Shown: positions 59,336 to 64,000 of the stretch, one piece after another | Layout of the letters: every line of letters begins with the position of its first letter | How positions within the stretch are numbered: the stretch's first letter is position 1 | Source: Neoarius graeffei | Taxonomy: Eukaryota; Chordata; Actinopteri; Siluriformes; Ariidae | DNA length: 64,000 bases | Direction of reading: 5' to 3' | NCBI RefSeq assembly: GCF_027579695.1 | Contig: NC_083592.1 | Coordinates: forward strand, 29,764,961-29,828,960 | Position numbers and translations under genes: made by a program | Notes under the pieces: generated by a model | Database searches by the model: none | The model's input: the letters and a program-made list of their open reading frames with translations, nothing else | Told to the model about the DNA's origin: nothing

Positions 59336-59598
59336 GGAGCGCAGGTGGCCAAGTGGTTAGAGCGCTTGACTGCTAAGCGAACGGTCCCTGGGTTGAGCCT
59401 CGGCTCGACGGGGATCTGGGGCTCGCTCCCTGTCCACCCAGCAGTGAATGGGGACCTGGTGGAACCACTGGGGAAGTTAAAGGCGGCGAGGAAAGGAACT
59501 GGCCACCCTACCTCACTATGCCGATGGCCCAGGACAAGTGCCCTCTCTAACAGGCACTCCCCCAATGTACGAATTGTATATGGGACTCCCCTTTGCTT
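59336..59598 (+). mobile_element. tRNA-derived SINE, fourth type
   Basis: A 263-bp SINE starts GGAGCGCAGGTGGCCAAGTG with GTTAGAGCGC (A-box-like) and CTGGGTTGAGCC (B-box-like). The body has TCCCTGTCCACCCAGCAGTG, and the end is CGAATTGTATATGGGACTC. It is flanked by perfect 13-bp duplications, TGAAGGCAATTGA, at 59,323-59,335 and 59,599-59,611. It lies within the Tc1 at 57.3-59.9 kb. Confidence 0.92.
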
Positions 59599-59887
59599 TG
59601 AAGGCAATTGATTGCACTGGACTGTATTTAGAGGTATCAGAGTACAGGGGGCTGAATACTAATGCACACCACATTTTTCAGATTTTTATTTGTTTAAAAT
59701 TTTGAAGACCACTTATCATTTTCGTTTCACTTCATAATTATGTGCTACTCCATGTTGGTCCATCACATAAAATCTCAATAAAAAACTTTTAAGCTTGTGG
59801 TTGTAAGGTGGAAAAATGTGAAAAAGTTCAAGTATGAATACTTTTCCAAGGTATGAATACTTTTCCAAGGCACTGTATATCAAAGCA

Positions 59888-60055
59888 TATATATACACGC
59901 TTTTATCCAGGGCAATGTACAACATACCTAGAGCAGTCTGGGATTAGATGCCTTGCTCAAGGGCACTTCAGCCATTCCTGTTGGTCCAGAGAATTGAACC
60001 AGCAACCTTTTGGTCCCAAAGCTTCTTCTCTAACCATTAGGTCATGGCTTCTAGG
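59888..60055 (-). mobile_element. tRNA-derived SINE head, third type
   Basis: Read on the minus strand: GAAGCCATGACCTAATGGTT with AGAG (A-box-like), then GGTTGCTGGTTCAATTCTC (B-box-like), then CTTGAGCAAGGCATCTAATC and TTGTACATTGCCCTGGATAA. This is a common fish SINE. The tail past AAAAGCG is absent. Confidence 0.75.
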
Positions 60056-61689
60056 GGATTTATGCAGGTGATTATGCCAACCTGCCTGAGCAGTTATCAG
60101 CAAAATGGACAAAAAATAAGCCTTGGATTTATTGATTTGTTTGTTTTTATTTTAGTAAGTCATATTTGTTGCTGTGTCTAAGTTGAGCTTTGGAAGGGCC
60201 TCATTAACTTTCTGAAAATGATCCTGGGAGCCTGACTTCTGAGATATTTCCACTTTGGAGAAACAATTGCACCACATGAAGCGAATGTTAAAAAAAAAAT
60301 CCTGACTCTCATGAATAATACATTTAAGCACCACAACGTTGCACTGGATTCAATAATGTACTGTCTAGAATAATCTCCACTATCGAAGGCCGTCATGTCC
60401 CTCCAGCTCCTGAATCAAGAGGAAGCCACTGCTGAATCCTCAGCCATGCATCTCCAAGTCTATTAGTATGATAAGCTGCAGCTTCAGGAACCATAAAAGA
60501 AAGAGAGTCACAAATAAAACAATAACAGAACATGTCGCAGGTATCCCAGTGTTCATGTCAGGTCTCATGGTGAAGTGAACTCTTTCTTCTCCCACTTTAA
60601 GCCTGGAGAAATGAGACTCCATAAGCCTTTCAAAATTCATTCCTCGTTTTGCTATTTACGCATTCATTAGCATAATTTCATCACCCTGCCCAGAATAACA
60701 GCTTCCTTTTCCTCCCCTTAGAGATTCCCCTGTTGGTGGATGGACTGTACACCAGCTTGTTTACACCTGCACAGCAGATCCATTTACCCGTGGGCCAATT
60801 AGGAGCAAATTAAATGCTGGGTGCACCAGTAGAGCTCGCGAGTTCTGATCCTGTGAGCTACTTTGATCTCCTTTGACAGATAAGGTGTCTGCTCCACAGC
60901 CTAACCCTCCATTTGGAGAAAATCCAGTTCATTAAAGCAAGGGATTTTTAGAGAAAGGGGTGTGGATATTTATGGTTAAAGAAGCTCAAGTGCTGGGGAT
61001 TTATAATGATCGTCTCATGTGAGTTTGGGGTGTTTTGGCTCAGTGAGCGAGCTTGGCAGCAAGAGGATACAGCTGCTGCAGGATTACAAATCCAAATCAA
61101 TCAGTCCATTGTTCTGCTCAGCACGAGCTAAGTCCATCTTACTCAGACAACAAGTGATGTAATGACATTTGTGATTGACACTTGAAATTGAGGACAATAC
61201 ATGCAAAGCACGCAGAGGAAAATATTTAAATATGGTTTGTGTTCTAATTAGCAAAAGCGAGTTCAGATCTCCAAGAGCCTTCCAGAAAAGTCATCTGCAA
61301 CTTGCCACATGGATACGCAAATGTGTGTTTCAAATTACTCTGAATAAAGGTGGTGAGAAACTTCAAGGAACTGTTCATATGTACAATATGAGTGAAATTT
61401 TAAGTGTGTACACAGAAATACTGTCAAAATAAGTCATAATTTTGAGAAGGAAGTTGTTTTGTCTTTACACATTTAATAGCTTCCCTATGGTCATATTAAT
61501 TTGTCCACACCATGGCTAGTCTTATAGTGACTTTCAGATTTGGTAAATTGTGCTTAATTAATCCATATGAATAAACAAACTGTAATTTGCATCCTTATAT
61601 AAAATACTTCATACGGCATCAACGTTCAGTGCTCCTGAAGGAGATTACAACATCTAATCTTCTGTGGCTGGGAGTCCAAGTGAACAAAA

Positions 61690-61690
<1 letters not shown>
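60056..61690. other. no gene recognised
   Basis: About 1.6 kb without a supported exon or named repeat. A minus-strand frame at 60,440-60,640 contains a hydrophobic run but no splice or family support. Confidence 0.4.
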
Positions 61691-61721
<31 letters not shown>

Positions 61722-62640
61722 GGTTTCCTACCCGGCATGAGATCAGCCTTGGGGTGCGGTTGCTTGGAGCAGGGGAATCTAATCTCCAACAATCGCATGA
61801 AGTCCTAATTGACCATCGTTGTCTTTAGGGCCTGTTTTTATCAAGCTCGAGCAATTCTTCCACCTTCTTCCAACTCCTCTTGTCGAACAGTCCAACTTTC
61901 TGTATTGGCATTCGGCACATATGTGCTGCGTATTTGAGCTGCTGGACATGACAGGAATCCTCAATTGATTGTGATGAGGTTATTTGATGTAGCTTAGCGT
62001 TTGAGATTTTGAAGGCCCAGTACAACTCACCATCCACTAGGGATGAAGGGTCAACAGCCTTTGTACGTTGGCTTACAGGAGACACATTTTTCCTTGCATA
62101 GCCCCCAGCTATCATTTTTCTTAAGAACCCATTCCATACAACATTGATCCTCTAGAGTTCAACACTTGATAGCTCCCATGTCTGAACGCTATACAATAAC
62201 CGAGAACACACACAAGCTGTCAAGATGGTCATGCGAGTACTGAGGTGGATTTTGCAATCAGTAAGTACGCGTTTCAGCTCGTTCCACTTTGCATACGCTG
62301 ATGCAATCCTGTGATGTAGAAACATTGATGACTCCCCAGCGTTGGTAATTAAGTGGCCAAGATAGCAAATTTGCCTCAGATTTTTTTCTATTTCTACATC
62401 ATTGACAGTCAGTAGGCTTTCCTGAGCTTTGATATTTTCCTCTACAATAAGTTCCATTGTCTCGGTCTTTTTATAAAAGACATCTGTAAATTGAATCTTG
62501 AGAAGGTTCTGTCATAAATCTTCAAGATTTTCTTCAATTCATGTAAGTTTTCGGAAAACACTACAATGTCATCAGCATACATGAGCTCCGTTATTCTGGT
62601 CACGCCATATGCTGTGCTGGTGCAGAGTTTGCAGGGAGAA
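61691..62640 (-). pseudogene. non-LTR retrotransposon pol 3' part, YADD motif
   Basis: On the minus strand, ELMYADDIVVFSENLHELKK places the reverse-transcriptase active site YADD at 62,568-62,579. A frameshift follows near 62,480, then VEIEKNLRQICYLGHLITNA, LKRVLTDCKIHLSTRMTILT and CSRLLYSVQTWEL, the thumb and downstream region of RTE/CR1-like LINEs. A further piece, AHMCRMPIQKVGLFDKRSWK, is in another frame at 61,825-62,115. The 3' end runs into (ATG)n at 61,691-61,720 (minus orientation), a microsatellite tail as seen in some LINE clades. It is 5'-truncated and multiply frameshifted. Confidence 0.8.
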
Positions 62641-63113
62641 ACAAATTAAAAGTGGCCGAGTGGGAGGGATGGATAGAGTTACTTTCTCCTCGTATCAACC
62701 ACAGCAACACGAGCCAATCATGGGCATCGGTGAGCTTAGGTATGCAGAAGAGGGTAGACAGCACTTTCCTCAGAGTGTGTTATGTTGCCCTGTGATGCAG
62801 CATGAACAGCAATTTGAAAAGGATGTTGTTCTTCACTTAGTACATGTATACTTCATCTTTCCTGGTTAGTAGATGTCATACAGTTGGGGAAAGCTGGCTA
62901 GTAGATGGGAATTCCCTTTTCACTCAATTTGAAGAAGAAAAAAACCGGGGTAAACAGATGTTATATTTTGATAAATTGATAGTTGCAATGCACTTGTGGG
63001 TGTCATCACATTTACACCCACTTTACACACCCATAAGTGTGTATAAATCAGGACAGTACTGGATGGTTTCTAACTCATCACTCCCTTTGTGCCCTTGTGA
63101 AAGAGTGAAAAAA
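62641..63113. other. no gene recognised
   Basis: About 470 bases with no supported exon or named repeat. Confidence 0.4.
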
Positions 63114-63298
63114 TCCAGTACCAGTCAAAAGTTTGGACACCCCTTCTAATGCAATGTTATTTCTTTATTTTTATTAATTAAAAGACACTTCATGTATTAA
63201 AGTAATGATGGATGTCGTTTCTCTTTACTTAGTTGAACGGTTCTTGACATAATATGGATTGCTACAGTTGTGGAATAGGGCTATTTACTGTATTTTTT
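63114..63298 (+). mobile_element. Tc1-like left-end fragment
   Basis: CCAGTACCAGTCAAAAGTTT and GGACACCCC form a Tc1-type terminus. The following TTTCTTTATTTTTATTAATT and AAAGACACTTCATGTATTAA match 43,300-43,345. It is cut off at 63,299 by another element. Confidence 0.7.
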
Positions 63299-63560
63299 CG
63301 GGCTGTCAATTGATTAAAATATTTAATCGCATTATTGTCCATAGTTAACACATGGTTAATCACACTTTTTTTTATCTGTTCTAAATGTACCTTAAAGGGA
63401 TATTTTTCAAGTTTTTATGGAGTGGGAGTGGACAAATCTGTTTACTTTATGCAAATGTATGTGGCCAGGTCAGGAAGGATAAAGCTGGACACGGCAAACA
63501 TTATTTCTGTGGGTATTTTATTCACCCACTGCACTTAAAAAATAAAGCAGCGTTAACTTT
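63299..63560 (+). mobile_element. partial MITE, GGGCTGTCAA end
   Basis: GGGCTGTCAATTGATTAAAA and TATTTAATCGC match the left end of the element at 55,615. The right end is not found. The end coordinate is approximate. Confidence 0.5.
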
Positions 63561-64000
63561 ATAATTTTGAGGGTTTAGCACAATTCAGTGTGAACAAAAC
63601 AATATTTTTCTCTAGTTCTGTGCTTAACTTCCAGCCTCAAACTATGTAATAAAATAAAATAAACTAACTCTGTGATATGGACTCTGGACAAGTAGGGGCT
63701 AGCTTCAAATAAAGAAAATAAAAATACAAAACCCAAATAAATATATTTGTTAAGCCACACAGCTCATAAAGATGTATGAGATATTATATGACACACATCT
63801 GAACCTTAAGACGTCGCCTTTTCTCCCCTCTGGACCATCAAAAGCATATAAAAATACACACGTTTGGTGTAGACAGTCCAAATACAACAATACAAGTTGA
63901 TTCTGTACATAAGTCCACTTTATCACAACTTACGCCGACCAGCTACTCACTACATTGCTCACTCACGCTACATCACTACCTGATTTCCCAAACAACAGGG
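63561..64000. other. no gene recognised
   Basis: The last 440 bases hold no feature I can support. Confidence 0.35.

Larger units (their letters stand above)
57342..59875 (-). mobile_element. Tc1-like element with two passengers
   Basis: The ends are CAGTGCCTTGCAAAAGTATT on the left and, inversely, CAGTGCCTTGGAAAAGTATT on the right, with TA at both borders (57,340-57,341 and 59,876-59,877). The inverted repeats extend over about 200 bases (for example AACTTTTTCACATTTTTCCA). The right tip has a small tandem duplication of GTATGAATACTTTTCCAAG. A MITE at 57,648-58,292 and a SINE at 59,336-59,598 are inserted inside. Confidence 0.92.

Noticed and set aside
59336..59420. Possible functional tRNA gene
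   Set aside because: The A- and B-box-like text belongs to a SINE with 13-bp target duplications, and the B-box is degenerate.
60440..60640. Possible further exon of the coiled-coil gene
   Set aside because: The frame has a hydrophobic run and no acceptor/donor of matching phase. Its composition does not fit the other exons.
61691..61720. Run of His codons as a polyhistidine protein segment
   Set aside because: This is the (CAT)n tail of a minus-strand LINE, not a coding region.

Overview
This window is vertebrate nuclear DNA, most probably from a teleost fish. It has large introns with clean GT/AG exon borders, many CA, GA and AT microsatellites, and a dense mix of fish-type transposons: Tc1-like, hAT-like and Harbinger-like elements, several tRNA-derived SINEs and several LINE types. 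The most abundant repeat, a SINE headed by GGCGGCACGGTGGTGTAG, is present in eleven copies. I associate it with catfishes, but that is only an inference. There are no bacterial features and no operons.

Host gene. One host gene is supported. It lies on the minus strand and runs from right to left. Four exons, at 53,634-53,792, 52,648-52,795, 38,355-38,489 and 11,065-11,540, have good splice borders and fit together in phase (0/0, 0/1, 1/1, 1/stop). They give about 305 C-terminal residues of a charged, largely helical coiled-coil protein with a basic, Ser/Arg-rich tail. Upstream exons must lie beyond 53.8 kb and I could not find them. I do not recognise the protein with certainty. Nearly everything from 11.5 to 53.6 kb is its introns, filled with transposons; 0-11 kb is its 3' flank.

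Layout. 1-11 kb: SINEs, one carrying two Harbinger-like MITEs, and two THAP zinc-finger relics at 6.4 and 9.9 kb. 11-13 kb: last exon, then the first copy of a hairpin-ended repeat family. 14-16 kb: a SINE with 17-bp target duplications and a hAT-like element nested inside another. 16.8-19 kb: a LINE split by two SINEs. 21-25 kb: decayed Tc1 elements, a 91-bp-arm palindrome, and a Tc1 inside a longer repeat. 28-32 kb: hairpin family copy 2, and a hAT-like element carrying a 675-bp foldback element. 35-38 kb: a LINE tail with a restriction-like endonuclease, then hairpin family copy 3 containing an LTR-like piece and a SINE, itself split by a Harbinger-like MITE. 38.9-40.9 kb: a MITE carrying a Tc1 with an intact 340-codon transposase. 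43.9-45.5 kb: a hAT with a TTF-type finger relic. 45.6-46.5 kb: SWIM-finger and THAP relics facing each other. 47-49 kb: a Tc1 with very long inverted repeats. 50.2-50.9 kb: hairpin family copy 4, which still holds part of a DUF3504 (Crypton-type tyrosine recombinase) reading frame. 55-60 kb: a local duplication, another MITE, and a Tc1 holding two passengers. 61.7-62.6 kb: a non-LTR retrotransposon with a YADD motif and an (ATG)n tail.

The main candidate for something undescribed is the hairpin-ended family (copies near 11.7, 28.4, 35.8 and 50.2 kb). One copy ties it to a DUF3504 tyrosine recombinase, which would make it an unusual Crypton-related element. The nesting order throughout also gives a readable history of transposon activity. 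All repeat-family names come from memory of motifs, not from searches.
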